From Candidatus Saccharibacteria bacterium UBA5145 (GTDB taxonomy: Bacteria; Patescibacteriota; Saccharimonadia; Saccharimonadales; UBA4665): a stretch of 64,000 nt of DNA. The DNA lies in assembly GCA_002413865.1 (NCBI GenBank), contig DHXX01000012.1, positions 31,492 to 95,491 of the forward strand, read 5' to 3'. How positions within the stretch are numbered: the first letter of the stretch is position 1; each line of letters starts with the position of its first letter. Positions 9,125 to 16,997 of the stretch are shown here, piece by piece. A program made the position numbers and the translations under genes. The notes under the pieces are model-generated. The model saw only the letters and a list, made by a program, of their open reading frames with translations. It ran no database searches and had not been told where the DNA came from.

Positions 9125-9420
9125 ACGGGGCTCCTGACGGGTATTAGTAATAAGTAGCTTTTTAAATAATTTACTTTGTTATTGTTTTTATTGGCGGTGT
9201 GGATAATAGGGATAAGTAGTTGATTAACAGCGGTCAAATAGCTTAAAATGCTGGGCACAACTAGGTGGTTAAAACGGGGCTTGGCTGCGCATAAAGCATA
9301 GTATTTGTACTCAGCCCACGAACAGCCCCTTCGACTACCTGCGCATAAGCCCAGGTTATATGCACCGTGAACCAATCCTGTGTACACATGTTGTACCCAG
9401 GCGGTGCACAGGTAGTAGGA
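9125..9420. other. putative oriC, dnaA-dnaN spacer
   Basis: The spacer has an AT-rich tract at about 9138-9192 beside a perfect DnaA box, TGTGGATAA (9198-9206, matching TTATCCACA on the other strand). Two TGCGCATAA sites (9286-9294 and 9340-9348) are one mismatch from TTATNCACA. TAGTAATAAGTAG near 9143-9156 resembles DnaA-trio tracts. Many bacteria place oriC here. No gene is seen. Boxes also occur upstream of dnaA, so a bipartite origin is possible. Confidence 0.55.
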
Positions 9421-9650
9421 ACTAGAAACTAGGAAATGGGAAGTAGAAACTAGCGATTTAGTGTCACTTTTGCTCATTGTTTCGCCTTCCTTTGCCACGG
9501 CGTTCACTAACTTAAAGCTATCTTGCAGTCCAGGCACGAAGCCTCGAGACGACCTCGCAGTATGCCAGAAATTAGTTAAATTTAAATTAACTAACGCAAA
9601 ACCGCCCGGCAGCCAACTAATTCCTAATTCCTGCTTCCTATTTCCTACCT
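9411..9650. repeat. inverted GGAACTAG/CCTAATTCC repeats and AT-rich palindrome 3' of dnaA
   Basis: GGTAGTAGGAACTAGAAACT with following AGGAAATGGGAAG (9411-9454) faces CTAATTCCTAATTCCTGC with TTCCTATTTCCTA (9616-9646); these are the two arms of repeat family 4. Between them lies TTAGTTAA (9572-9579) with TTAACTAA (9587-9594), a palindrome around ATTTAAA. This may serve as the dnaA transcript end. No coding region is supported between the arms. Confidence 0.6.
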
Positions 9651-11032
9651 TAGGCATAGAGCCGCTCTTTAATCTCTGATAGCGTGTGGCGCAACCCAGC
9701 GTCTTCGCGCGATTCTTTCTCGATTTTTTCGACCGAGTGGATAGCGGTGGTGTGGTCTTTGCGCCCCAGTTCGCGGGCAATCTTCGGGAAACTCAAATGC
9801 AACTCGCTGCGCAGCATATACATGGCAATTTGACGGGGGACGACGATGTCTTTGTCGCGTTTCGGACCCATGATTTCTTCCATCGGGATTTGGAAGTGGC
9901 GGGCGGTCCGTTCGATGATTTGTTTGGCGCTCAAATGCTTGGGCCGCGTCTTGCTGACGCCGAGCAGGCTGCTGACGATTTCGAGTGACGGCTCAAGGGC
10001 GCGCATTTCACAAAAGGCCAGCAGTTGGTTGAGGGCGCCTTCGAGTTCGCGGATGTTGGTTTGGACGTTGGTGGCAAGGTACTCGACGACGTCGGTCGGC
10101 AAGACCATATCGTGTTCTTGGGCTTTGGTCTGGACGATGGCACAGCGCGTTTCGAAGTCGGGGTTTTGCATATCGATGCTCATGCCCCAGGCAAAGCGGC
10201 TGCGTAAACGCTCCTCGAGGGTGGCGATTTCTTTGGGTGGCTTGTCGGAACTGATGATGATCTGGCGATTACCTTGGTGGAGGGCGTTAAAGGTGTGGAA
10301 GAATTCTTCTTGCATCTTTTCTTTGCCGGCGATGAACTGGATGTCGTCGACGATAAGTACGTCGGCCGTCCGGTAGTAACTGGCAAAATCGGCCGTTTTG
10401 CGGAAGCGCAGGGCGTCGACGAACTCCTGCACGAATTGCTCGGTCGAGATGTAGAGGACTTTGGCGGCCGGGTTTTGCTTAGAGATGGCGTTGCCGACGG
10501 CCTGAATTAGGTGGGTTTTGCCGATACCGACGCCGCCGTACAAAAAGAGCGGGTTGTACTTGTTGCCTGGCAGCTGGGCGATCGACTGGCAAGCGGCGAA
10601 GGCCAGTTCGTTACCGGCCCCGACGATAAAGTTGTCGAAGGTGTAGCGTTCGTTGATGCCTTGGCGGTAGGAGTGGCTGAAACTGTTGTTGGTGCTGGCC
10701 CGAACGGCGCCCGAGCCGGCCGGCTCCTGGTTGGTGGTGGTGACGAAGATCGGCTCGTCGAACTGCGGCGCGCGAGTCGTCGTTGAGAGCGGTGAGATTT
10801 TATATTCGATGGTAATGGGGTTGAGGCCGTTTTTGGCCAGGGTTACCGAGATCAGGTCGTTGTACTTGCGCTCCAGCTGCTGCTTGATAAAGACGTTGGG
10901 CACCCCAACGGTGACGGTCGTGTCGTCGTGGCTTAGCAGTTGGGTGCTTTTGAACCATGTCAAAAAATTGCCGCGCGACACCGAGAGCTCAATCTCTCCT
11001 AATACTGCCTGCCACAAACTGTCCTTTTGCAT
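9650..11032 (-). CDS. dnaA: chromosomal replication initiator DnaA
   Basis: A 460-residue AAA+ protein that binds DnaA boxes and melts the origin. Domain I is residues 1-80 (WQAVLGEIELSVSRGNFLTW); domain II is a short linker; domain III has Walker A GGVGIGKT at 166-173 and Walker B VLIVDDIQFIAGKE; domain IV carries the DNA-binding signature GRKDHTTAIHSVEKI. Full length. The start is ATG 11032, with AAGGAG 5-6 nt upstream. Domain order and the flanking boxes make this the origin-proximal copy. It is divergent from rpmH across a 297-bp spacer. Confidence 0.97.
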   Translation of the reverse strand: MQKDSLWQAVLGEIELSVSRGNFLTWFKSTQLLSHDDTTVTVGVPNVFIKQQLERKYNDLISVTLAKNGLNPITIEYKISPLSTTTRAPQFDEPIFVTTTNQEPAGSGAVRASTNNSFSHSYRQGINERYTFDNFIVGAGNELAFAACQSIAQLPGNKYNPLFLYGGVGIGKTHLIQAVGNAISKQNPAAKVLYISTEQFVQEFVDALRFRKTADFASYYRTADVLIVDDIQFIAGKEKMQEEFFHTFNALHQGNRQIIISSDKPPKEIATLEERLRSRFAWGMSIDMQNPDFETRCAIVQTKAQEHDMVLPTDVVEYLATNVQTNIRELEGALNQLLAFCEMRALEPSLEIVSSLLGVSKTRPKHLSAKQIIERTARHFQIPMEEIMGPKRDKDIVVPRQIAMYMLRSELHLSFPKIARELGRKDHTTAIHSVEKIEKESREDAGLRHTLSEIKERLYA

Positions 11033-11078
11033 CCCGCTCCTTAATGTCTAACCTAAATATACACCAGCCGGGGTAAAG

Positions 11079-11150
11079 TTTTCCACACCTTTTGTAAAAA
11101 GTGTCGGCCGGACCCGCTAAAACACACAATAAGAAGTAATCTTATGCACA
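11079..11150. promoter_or_regulatory. DnaA boxes in the dnaA-rpmH spacer
   Basis: TTATGCACA at 11142-11150 fits TTATNCACA exactly; TTTTCCACA at 11079-11087 differs at one base. Further GTGGAA-containing sites lie at 11174-11200. They may allow dnaA autoregulation or form a second half of the origin. Upstream of dnaA on the minus strand, TGTATATT (about 11055-11062) could be the -10 element. Confidence 0.55.
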
Positions 11151-11329
11151 GCCGCTCGCCCCATCTAGTAATCTGTGGAAAGAATTTGGCGGATGGTGGA
11201 AAACTTGGTATTATACGAGGGTTAAATATTGTCAATTCTACGTATGCAAGCATCAAAAAACATGCTAGACGGGCAATCTTCTCAGTAGTGGGATTTCATC
11301 AAATAAACGAAGTGACGTAAGATAGACCT

Positions 11330-11467
11330 ATGCCTAAAAGAACATTCCAACCAAAGAAACGTAGTCGCTCCCGTGAGCACGGCTTTATGAAGCGCATGGC
11401 CACCAAAGCCGGTAAGCTCGTTTTGAACCGCCGCCGCAACAAGGGCCGCGCCCGTTTAACTCATTAG
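11330..11467 (+). CDS. rpmH: 50S ribosomal protein L34
   Basis: A 45-residue basic ribosomal protein, complete, reading [19 protein letters not shown] and ending GRARLTH with TAG. The pattern P-K-R-T-(F/Y)-Q-P, the H-G-F-x-x-R and the Arg/Lys-rich tail [11 protein letters not shown] are diagnostic of L34. It is first in the conserved rpmH-rnpA-yidC-jag order and is divergent from dnaA. No strong Shine-Dalgarno is seen in the 10 nt before ATG. A 40-bp-arm hairpin follows it directly. Confidence 0.95.
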   Translation: MPKRTFQPKKRSRSREHGFMKRMATKAGKLVLNRRRNKGRARLTH

Positions 11468-11471
11468 TAAA

Positions 11472-11551
11472 AAGTTATAAAGTTCATAAAGTTGAAAGTT
11501 AGCTCGGACTGCAGCCAACTTTTAACTTTATACTTTATGAACTTTATAACT
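11472..11551. repeat. family-3 hairpin (AGTTATAAAGTTC...GAACTTTATAACT) between rpmH and rnpA
   Basis: AGTTATAAAGTTCATAAAGT with its continuation pairs with ACTTTATGAACTTTATAACT at the right side; the loop holds AGCTCGGACTGCAGCCAAC. This full copy could end or attenuate the rpmH transcript. Partial copies recur at 11921, 44949, 47084, 53155, 59233 and 62358. Confidence 0.85.
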
Positions 11552-11565
11552 CCCGTAGGGAAGTG

Positions 11566-11925
11566 ATGATTACAAGGTCGCACCGCTTTCATGGAAACAA
11601 CAGCCTGCGGGCTGTCTATCGTCGTGCCCAAACACAGCGTGGGACGCTCGTCAGCCTCAAAACAGTCGCCAATAAGCGCCCCGGAGGCTACCGCGCCGCC
11701 GTGGTCGTCAGCCGCAAAGTCAGCAAGTCGGCCGTCGTGCGCAACCGGATCCGCCGCCGGATTTACGAAATTATTCGCTCGCACGCAGCTCAGCTCAGCG
11801 CCAGTGACCTCGTCCTAACGGTGTTTGGCGAAGAACTAGCGACGCTGCCCCACGCCCAACTGGAAGCCACCATCATCGACCTCCTAACCAAAGCCGGCGT
11901 CCTCAACTCTACCAGAAAGTTATAA
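11566..11925 (+). CDS. rnpA: ribonuclease P protein component
   Basis: About 119 residues; the basic protein subunit that helps RNase P RNA trim tRNA 5' ends. The signature RNRIRRRIYEIIR matches the RNR(x)RR core of RnpA, preceded by VVVSRKVSKSAVVRNR. ATG 11566 is taken as start because AGGGA lies 6-10 nt before it; an in-frame GTG at 11563 is the alternative. The last codons (ACC AGA AAG TTA TAA) run into a family-3 repeat, which therefore supplies the stop codon. It lies in the conserved order between rpmH and yidC. Confidence 0.94.
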   Translation: MITRSHRFHGNNSLRAVYRRAQTQRGTLVSLKTVANKRPGGYRAAVVVSRKVSKSAVVRNRIRRRIYEIIRSHAAQLSASDLVLTVFGEELATLPHAQLEATIIDLLTKAGVLNSTRKL

Positions 11926-12145
11926 AGTTCATAAAGTTGAAAGTCAGCTCGGGCCGCTCAGCCGCCCAGGCCCGCCACCACAACACCGTCATTCTGAGCG
12001 ATAGCGAAGAATCTGAGCTAAGGGTTCTTCGGGGTGAGATCCTTCGCCTGCGCTCAGGATGACGCCAGGGCGGTAAAGTGAGCTTAAATGGCGAATAGAA
12101 ATTTGCTAATAATTGCCAAACCAGTAAATGCTGTCTGTGAAATTG
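11921..12145. repeat. repeat-filled spacer between rnpA and yidC
   Basis: It holds a half copy of family 3 (11921-11944), a family-1 palindrome from GTCATTCTGAGC at 11988 to CAGGATGAC at 12063, and copy B of the 48-bp dispersed repeat at 12098-12145. TGTTATAGT just after it (near 12157) may be an extended -10 for yidC. No gene is seen here. Confidence 0.8.
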
Positions 12146-12204
12146 TCGCCCATACCTGTTATAGTAGAGCCTAACGAGAACCCAAAGAGGAGCCAGATAA
12201 GACA

Positions 12205-13149
12205 ATGTTTACGACCTTTATAGTCCAGCCAATCTTTAACCTGTTAGTGTTCATTTATGCCCTTTTGCCGGGTCACAACTTCGGTCTGGCGCTGATTATC
12301 TTTACCATCATTATCCGCCTGTTGCTGTGGCCGCTGGTGCGCAAGCAGCTCCACCAGGCCAAAGCCATGCGCCAGCTCCAGCCCGAGATCAAGAAGATCA
12401 AGCTCGCCACCAAAGGCAACCGCACCAAAGAGTCGGCCATGATGATGGAGCTCTACAAAGAGAAGGGCATCAACCCCCTCGGCACCTTCCCGACGCTGAT
12501 CGTCCAGATGATCGTCCTGCTCGGCCTCTACAGCGGCCTGCGCAAGGTGATCGCCGACCCGCACACTTTCGTGTCCTTTGCTTACCCGGCCCTGCAGCAC
12601 CTGCCGTGGATTCAGCACCTAGCCGGCAACATCAAGGCCTTCGACAGCTCACTGTTCGGTGTCGTCGATCTGAGCCGCCCCGCCATCAAGGCCGGCAGCG
12701 GCCTCTACCTGCCGGCCTTGATCATCGTCCTCGGTAGCGCCATCGCCCAGTACTTCCAAAGCAAGCAGCTGATGCCGACCAGCAAAGACCAGCGCGGTCT
12801 GCGCGCCATCTTGCGCGACGCCGGCAACGGCAAACAAGCCGATCAGTCAGAGGTCACCGGTGCGGTCGGCCAGAGCACGATCGTCCTGCTCCCGGTCATG
12901 GTCTTCTTCTTTACGGTCAACTTGCCAGCCGCCCTCAGCTTGTATTGGTTGACCGGTGGAATCGTGGCTTATATTCAGCAGAGTATCGTCCTGAACAAGG
13001 ACGAAGGCGAGATGGAGAGTATCGCCGATGAACCAACCAAGAAGGACCTCGGTAGCATCCCCGAAGCCGAAGTCGTGGCCGACGCCCCAAAAAAGGTCAT
13101 TAACCCCGGCAAAAAGTCCAAAAAACATAAGGCGAGGAGACAGCGATGA
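12205..13149 (+). CDS. yidC: YidC/Oxa1-type membrane protein insertase
   Basis: A 314-residue insertase that places proteins into the inner membrane, alone or with SecYEG. It has the Gram-positive/CPR short form without the large periplasmic domain: a first TM near 12-40, a charged cytoplasmic loop (KKIKLATKGNRTKESAMMME), TM2 with LGTFPTLIVQMIVLLGLYSG, and further TMs at about 165-190 and 220-262. The positively charged tail (KKSKKHKARRQR) is typical and may contact the ribosome. GAGGAG lies upstream of ATG 12205. The stop overlaps the jag start by 4 nt. Confidence 0.95.
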   Translation: MFTTFIVQPIFNLLVFIYALLPGHNFGLALIIFTIIIRLLLWPLVRKQLHQAKAMRQLQPEIKKIKLATKGNRTKESAMMMELYKEKGINPLGTFPTLIVQMIVLLGLYSGLRKVIADPHTFVSFAYPALQHLPWIQHLAGNIKAFDSSLFGVVDLSRPAIKAGSGLYLPALIIVLGSAIAQYFQSKQLMPTSKDQRGLRAILRDAGNGKQADQSEVTGAVGQSTIVLLPVMVFFFTVNLPAALSLYWLTGGIVAYIQQSIVLNKDEGEMESIADEPTKKDLGSIPEAEVVADAPKKVINPGKKSKKHKARRQR

Positions 13150-13616
13150 ACCCATCAATCGACGAAGCTACCCAGTTCTCTAAGAAGTTTCTAGAAGATT
13201 TGTTGACTTTCTTTGGCCTCAACACCGAAGTCGAAGCGACCGCCGACGGCGAAGTCATCCAGTTGAACGTCCCCAGCACCAGCCTGAACGGTTTTTTGAT
13301 CGGCCAGCGCGGCGACAACATGCGCGCCTTGCAGTACCTGACCAGCACGGCCCTCAAAAACAATGATTTTGAACACGCTCGGGTCAACGTCGACGTCGCC
13401 GAGTATAAAAAGCAACGCGCCGACCGCCTGCGCGAAAAGGCCGTCGACTGGGTCAAGCAGGTCCAGACTAGCGGCGAACCGATGGCCCTCCAGCCGATGA
13501 ACGCCGCCGACCGCCGCGTCATCCACCAGTTGGCCGTCGAGTACGACTTGGCCAGCGAGTCGGCCGGCGATGGCCGCGACCGTCACATCGTCCTCAAGCC
13601 CTCCAGCAGTGAATAG
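13146..13616 (+). CDS. jag: KH-R3H RNA-binding protein (Jag/KhpB/EloR-like)
   Basis: A 156-residue RNA-binding protein linked in other bacteria to cell elongation. The KH motif is visible as LIGQRGDNMRALQYL (around residues 60-75) and the R3H domain as MNAADRRVIHQLAVEY with a later DRHIVLKP. The N-terminal Jag domain is reduced: residues 1-40 are short compared with the longer Firmicutes Jag. It is coupled to yidC through an ATGA overlap, the classic position. A family-4 hairpin follows the TAG stop. Confidence 0.92.
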   Translation: MNPSIDEATQFSKKFLEDLLTFFGLNTEVEATADGEVIQLNVPSTSLNGFLIGQRGDNMRALQYLTSTALKNNDFEHARVNVDVAEYKKQRADRLREKAVDWVKQVQTSGEPMALQPMNAADRRVIHQLAVEYDLASESAGDGRDRHIVLKPSSSE

Positions 13617-13621
13617 TAATC

Positions 13622-13680
13622 AGTAATTAGGAAGTAGGGGAGCTACCGTAGCTCAATCTATTTCCTATTTCCTAATTACT
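13622..13680. repeat. family-4 hairpin after jag
   Basis: AGTAATTAGGAAGTAGG (13622-13638) pairs with CCTATTTCCTAATTACT (13664-13680) with one mismatch. Inside it is a perfect GAGCTAC/GTAGCTC hairpin (13640-13654). It may act as a transcript end for yidC-jag. Relatives occur at 9411-9650, 46930, 51480 and 54598. Confidence 0.8.
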
Positions 13681-13698
13681 ATTTACTACATCACGCAA

Positions 13699-13727
13699 TT
13701 GACAATAAAGCATAACCATGATAGTCT
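13699..13727 (+). promoter_or_regulatory. promoter of the two small KWD proteins
   Basis: TTGACA (13699-13704), a 17-bp spacer and TAGTCT (13722-13727; TATGGT slightly downstream is an alternative) lie about 55 nt upstream of ATG 13783. The -35 is a perfect match. Confidence 0.6.
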
Positions 13728-13782
13728 ATGGTTAAGTTAAGGCACTTTAAGCCGGTACTAAAACAAAAAGGAATCAATCATC

Positions 13783-14046
13783 ATGAATAATCAATCAATC
13801 TCCGAACTCGGCCTCGTAACTCGCGGCGAGCGAATTCCCGAAGCAGAATATCAGCAGTTCCCCCGCACCCCCGATGACGCTAAGGCCGCGGTGCAAACCG
13901 AGATGAGCGGCAAATGGGATTCCCACGAACAAGCCCTGACTTTGCCACCTGTGGTCACAGAAATAGGTATCAAAGCCGTCGAAACAGAGGCCGTCGTGAT
14001 CCCCGTGACCATTAATAACAGCGCTGATATCGAAGGCGCTCTCTAA
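13783..14046 (+). CDS. small protein of unknown function (KWD pair, first member)
   Basis: An 87-residue acidic soluble protein, not recognised. An AAAAAGGAATCAA leader with AAAGGA gives a clear ribosome-binding site 11-15 nt before ATG 13783, and a TTGACA promoter precedes it. It shares with the following gene the leader sequence, a central A-x(4)-GKWD motif (here EMSGKWDS) and an end of the type IE(G/N)(A/T)L. It lacks Cys, signal peptide and TM segments, so it is probably cytoplasmic. The high quality of promoter and leader argues for a real, well-expressed gene. Confidence 0.7.
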   Translation: MNNQSISELGLVTRGERIPEAEYQQFPRTPDDAKAAVQTEMSGKWDSHEQALTLPPVVTEIGIKAVETEAVVIPVTINNSADIEGAL

Positions 14047-14121
14047 GCCCGGTTTAACCAAGCTCCGTTATCTCGTCTCAATGCCCAACGCTCCCCAAAA
14101 AAACAAAAAGGAATCAACGAA

Positions 14122-14391
14122 ATGAAACACCAATCACCCCAATCACACGAATCGTACCATTCAAACTACGGATTAAAGCACGAAATGTGGGAACGCACCG
14201 GAGCCGACGCGCTCGCCGCCTTCAAAGACAACAAAGCCGCCGAGGAAGGTAAATGGGACGGTGAAGCTCGACCTGGGGGCGACTTTGAAGAAAAGGTTCG
14301 AGAGATACCCACCCAGGCCGTCATGGACATGGTAGAAATGTTTCCTCCGGCAGTCGCTTCCAAGACCACTGGAATCGAAAACACCCTCTAA
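14122..14391 (+). CDS. small protein of unknown function (KWD pair, second member)
   Basis: An 89-residue soluble protein, not recognised. It is preceded by AAACAAAAAGGAATCAACGA, nearly the same leader as in the upstream gene, and carries EEGKWDGE at residues 48-55 and the terminal GIENTL. The two genes therefore look like diverged tandem duplicates in one transcript, 75 bp apart. It is charged, with an amphipathic middle part, and has no membrane segment. Two hairpins follow, the second a good intrinsic terminator. Confidence 0.7.
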   Translation: MKHQSPQSHESYHSNYGLKHEMWERTGADALAAFKDNKAAEEGKWDGEARPGGDFEEKVREIPTQAVMDMVEMFPPAVASKTTGIENTL

Positions 14392-14410
14392 ACAGGGCCC
14401 AACCAACCTT

Positions 14411-14476
14411 AGCGGTTTAGTCGCATAACCGCTAACTGTAAGATGCGCTCCTGGACCCAACCCGGAGCGCGTTTTT
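14411..14476 (+). terminator. hairpin plus intrinsic terminator after the KWD pair
   Basis: AGCGGTT (14411-14417) pairs with AACCGCT (14427-14433). Then GCGCTCC (14445-14451) pairs with GGAGCGC (14464-14470), followed by G and TTTTT (14472-14476). The second is a standard Rho-independent terminator. Confidence 0.8.
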
Positions 14477-14499
14477 CGTGGACCAATACTTTGCAGTCT

Positions 14500-14652
14500 C
14501 GTCATCCTGAACGCCCTTTGTCATCCTGAACGGAGTGAAGGATCTGAGCCCAACCAAATCAATGCTCAGATGCTTCGCTGATGCTCAGCATGACAAGCTA
14601 AAAGATGCTTCGCTGATGCTCAGCATGACGGGGTTCGCTGACGCTTAGCAGG
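14500..14652. repeat. expanded family-1 palindromic repeat
   Basis: GTCATCCTGAACG starts twice and is followed by several GATGCTCAGCATGAC arms; ATGCTTCGCTGATGCTCAGC occurs in two nearly identical copies. It separates the convergent KWD genes and the glycosyltransferase at 14658. Confidence 0.75.
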
Positions 14653-14657
14653 ATTAG

Positions 14658-15755
14658 TTATTTGTCGGTGAGGGCGGTTTTGTAGACGGCCAGGGTTTGC
14701 TCGGCCATACGTTTCCAGGAATAGGTGGCCGCTTGGGTGTGGCCGGCCGCGATTAGGCGGGCGCGCAGGTCTTTATCGGTTATGACTTCGTTGATGGCGT
14801 CGGCCATGGCTTGGACGTCGAGCGGGTCAAAGTAGTGGGCGGCGTCGCCGTAGACTTCGGGCAGGCAGGTGGCGTTGCTGCTAACGACGGGGGCGCCGTG
14901 TTGCATGGCTTCCAGCCCCGGCAGTCCAAAACCTTCGCTTAAACTGGGGAAGACATAGGCCGCGCAGTGCTCATACAGCCAGCGCAGCTCGCCCTCGCTC
15001 ACAAAGTCGGTGAAGATGACGTTAGCGGTGCCCTTAGCAGCCACCAGCGCCGCTGTGCGCCGATAATTGGCGTCGGTTTTGCCGGCCAGCACCAGGTGGA
15101 GGGCAGGGTGGTTGGCGCGCAGTAAAGTAAAGGCTTCGATCAGGCGCTCGAGGTTCTTGTGCGGCGTCGGTCTACCCACGTACATAATAAATTGCTTATT
15201 TTGCAAACTGGGGAGGGCAGCGGGGGAGGCGACGATCGGGTCGGCCGCCTCTAAGGTGACGGTAATTTTGCCTGGGGAGACGCCCGCAAACTTGGCCAGG
15301 TCGGTTTTGACGAATTCGCTCGGCGTGATGACGGCCAGCGATTTACGCGCCGCCCGGCGGATAACTTCTTTGTAGATCGACTGTTTGAGCTTGAACACCA
15401 CCTTGTTCTTAGCCGGATTGTCGAATCTAACAGTGGTCAGGTCGTGAATCGTGGTGACGACGCGGCCGCGGTAGAAGACCGGCTGCTGGACCATGCCGAA
15501 GTGCACCAGGTCGGGTTTCAAGCGGTCGAGCTGGCGCTTCAAGCCGATTTGTTCGTCGAAGCTAAACTCGTCATGCGGGCACGCCACCACCTGCCAATGT
15601 TCGTTTTTTGTTCGCCAACCCGCCACGTCCTTCGTTCTGAGCAACACCACGTAGTCGTTCTCGGTATCGACCTCCGGTAAATAATGCAACAGCCGCTCGA
15701 TATACTTGCCGGTACTGGTCCGCAGTTCCCTCGCGTCAATCACGATTTTGCTCAT
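14658..15755 (-). CDS. glycosyltransferase family 4 (GT-B)
   Basis: A 365-residue cytoplasmic or membrane-associated retaining glycosyltransferase. The second Rossmann domain is clear: FIMYVGRPTPHKNLERLIEAF, a loop with LVLAGK, and the nucleotide-sugar motif CAAYVFPSLSEGFGLPGLEA (E-x7-E type, EGFGLPGLE), then GAPVVSSNATCLPEVYGDAA. The N-terminal acceptor domain has VVLLRT and TTIHDLT. It resembles mannosyl-/rhamnosyltransferases of surface glycan pathways; the sugar is not known. Monocistronic, facing an upstream 214-bp spacer. Confidence 0.9.
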   Translation of the reverse strand: MSKIVIDARELRTSTGKYIERLLHYLPEVDTENDYVVLLRTKDVAGWRTKNEHWQVVACPHDEFSFDEQIGLKRQLDRLKPDLVHFGMVQQPVFYRGRVVTTIHDLTTVRFDNPAKNKVVFKLKQSIYKEVIRRAARKSLAVITPSEFVKTDLAKFAGVSPGKITVTLEAADPIVASPAALPSLQNKQFIMYVGRPTPHKNLERLIEAFTLLRANHPALHLVLAGKTDANYRRTAALVAAKGTANVIFTDFVSEGELRWLYEHCAAYVFPSLSEGFGLPGLEAMQHGAPVVSSNATCLPEVYGDAAHYFDPLDVQAMADAINEVITDKDLRARLIAAGHTQAATYSWKRMAEQTLAVYKTALTDK

Positions 15756-15969
15756 CAGGCTAGGTCTCCAACAGATATTTTAATTAGGGGCATGGCTTAA
15801 CTATAGCAAAACCTAGTCAGCCGACACCCTACGAAGCCCTGAAATCTTTGAGAACTTCTCTTAGCGTTCGATGGCGTGACGGGTCTGAGAAGGGTTCTGA
15901 TTTTATTAGTCGCTGAGACGGCATTGAGTGTACACTTGAGCTAATTACCTAAACATAAGGATTATTCTA

Positions 15970-16557
15970 ATGAGCAAATTCCGCCAAAACCAAACCGGCA
16001 GTGTCGTGATCGTAGTGCTAGCTTTAGTTATCGTGGCCCTGACCGGTGCCGTGGGCTACTTGGTATACCAAAACCAACACAAGGCAGCGCAAGCTTCGAC
16101 TCCAACAACCGCCGCCGTTCCTAAAACGACGACCACACCAACCGCACCAACCAAAACCACCCCTAGCCCAACCACCTTTAAGGTACCAGAATTAGGGATA
16201 CAGCTCCTGAACGTTCCGACGACTATTAATGATTTGAACTATGCCGTTACAATCAACAGCTCAACCTTATCGAGTGCACTATTTTCGACGATTAGCCTCA
16301 GTAACCTAGACAAAGGATGCTCGCCGACCGGGATTGTTTCTAACGGCGCGCTAGGAAGAAACAAAGGAACTTTTGATGTCAACAACGACGGTCTCTTCAC
16401 GACTTTTGTTAAGCAGTTCCCCGGCTTCTGGATTTCCTACGAACACCCACAAGCGGCCTGTTCGGACAACCCCGCAGCTGAAACGTTGCACGCTTCACAA
16501 ACAACCATCTTCCAGAAATTGGTCATGAACCCCGCCAACATCGAAGCCATCCAGTAG
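15970..16557 (+). CDS. membrane-anchored secreted protein of unknown function
   Basis: A 195-residue protein with one N-terminal hydrophobic helix at about residues 11-33 (GSVVIVVLALVIVALTGAVG), preceded by KFRQNQT; this looks like a signal anchor and slightly like a type IV pilin N-terminus, although the usual G/A-F-T-L-x-E is absent. A Thr/Pro-rich linker (residues 45-67) leads to a globular extracytoplasmic domain of about 120 residues with two Cys (GCSPTG, AACSDN). AAGGAT 7 nt before ATG 15970 serves as ribosome-binding site. No family recognised. Confidence 0.65.
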   Translation: MSKFRQNQTGSVVIVVLALVIVALTGAVGYLVYQNQHKAAQASTPTTAAVPKTTTTPTAPTKTTPSPTTFKVPELGIQLLNVPTTINDLNYAVTINSSTLSSALFSTISLSNLDKGCSPTGIVSNGALGRNKGTFDVNNDGLFTTFVKQFPGFWISYEHPQAACSDNPAAETLHASQTTIFQKLVMNPANIEAIQ

Positions 16558-16617
16558 TCAGCCGCCAGTCACATACAACGGTTTTTGTTTCCAGTAACAA
16601 CGCAGTCCTTATGCGGT

Positions 16618-16652
16618 GTCATCCCAGCGCAGGCTGGGACCCAGTCAATCAA
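16618..16652. repeat. family-2 repeat end at the 3' end of the GIY-YIG gene
   Basis: GTCATCCCAGCGCAGGCTGG with GACCCAGTCAATCAAG overlaps the last codons of the minus-strand nuclease gene, so the gene's stop codon lies inside the repeat. Confidence 0.8.
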
Positions 16653-16935
16653 GTAATCCGCTAGAAAGATCTTTCCAGCCCGGATTATTTTCTTCTATCA
16701 ATTGTAGCTTCCAAATTCGCCTCCAAGCCTTGATATTCTTCTCTCGTCTAATCGCTTCGTCGACAAGTTCATAAGTTTCGTAGTGCACTAACTCGGTAAC
16801 ATTGTACTTTGTGGTGAAACTGGAATATGATTTTGAACGATGTTCGTCGACGCGACGCGCCAAATTATTGGTAATCCTAGTATAAAGCGTTCCGTTGCGC
16901 TGGCTAGCTAGGACGTAGACGAAATACTGTTTCAT
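16645..16935 (-). CDS. GIY-YIG domain nuclease
   Basis: A 96-residue stand-alone GIY-YIG domain (UPF0213/YhbQ-like size). The start MKQYFVYVLASQRNGTLY and NNLARRVDEH are characteristic; the family's catalytic Arg is in LARRVDEH and the Glu in RREKNIKAWRR. Oddly, where relatives read LY-I-G-(V/I)-TN this one reads LYTRITN, so the YIG glycine is lost and activity is uncertain. It is flanked on both sides by family-2 palindromes, and its last residues SGLLD are encoded by the repeat edge. It may be linked to spread of these repeats (inference). Confidence 0.85.
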   Translation of the reverse strand: MKQYFVYVLASQRNGTLYTRITNNLARRVDEHRSKSYSSFTTKYNVTELVHYETYELVDEAIRREKNIKAWRRIWKLQLIEENNPGWKDLSSGLLD

Positions 16936-16997
16936 GACAACATAATAGCGAACGCCAATTAACTAATTATTAAATGGTGTGCTTCCGCACGAATATT

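Noticed and set aside
9121..9780. 219-codon minus-strand frame across the dnaA-dnaN spacer
   Set aside because: It overlaps the dnaA 3' end and the start of dnaN, crosses repeats and DnaA boxes, and has low-complexity composition; the region reads as origin, not protein.
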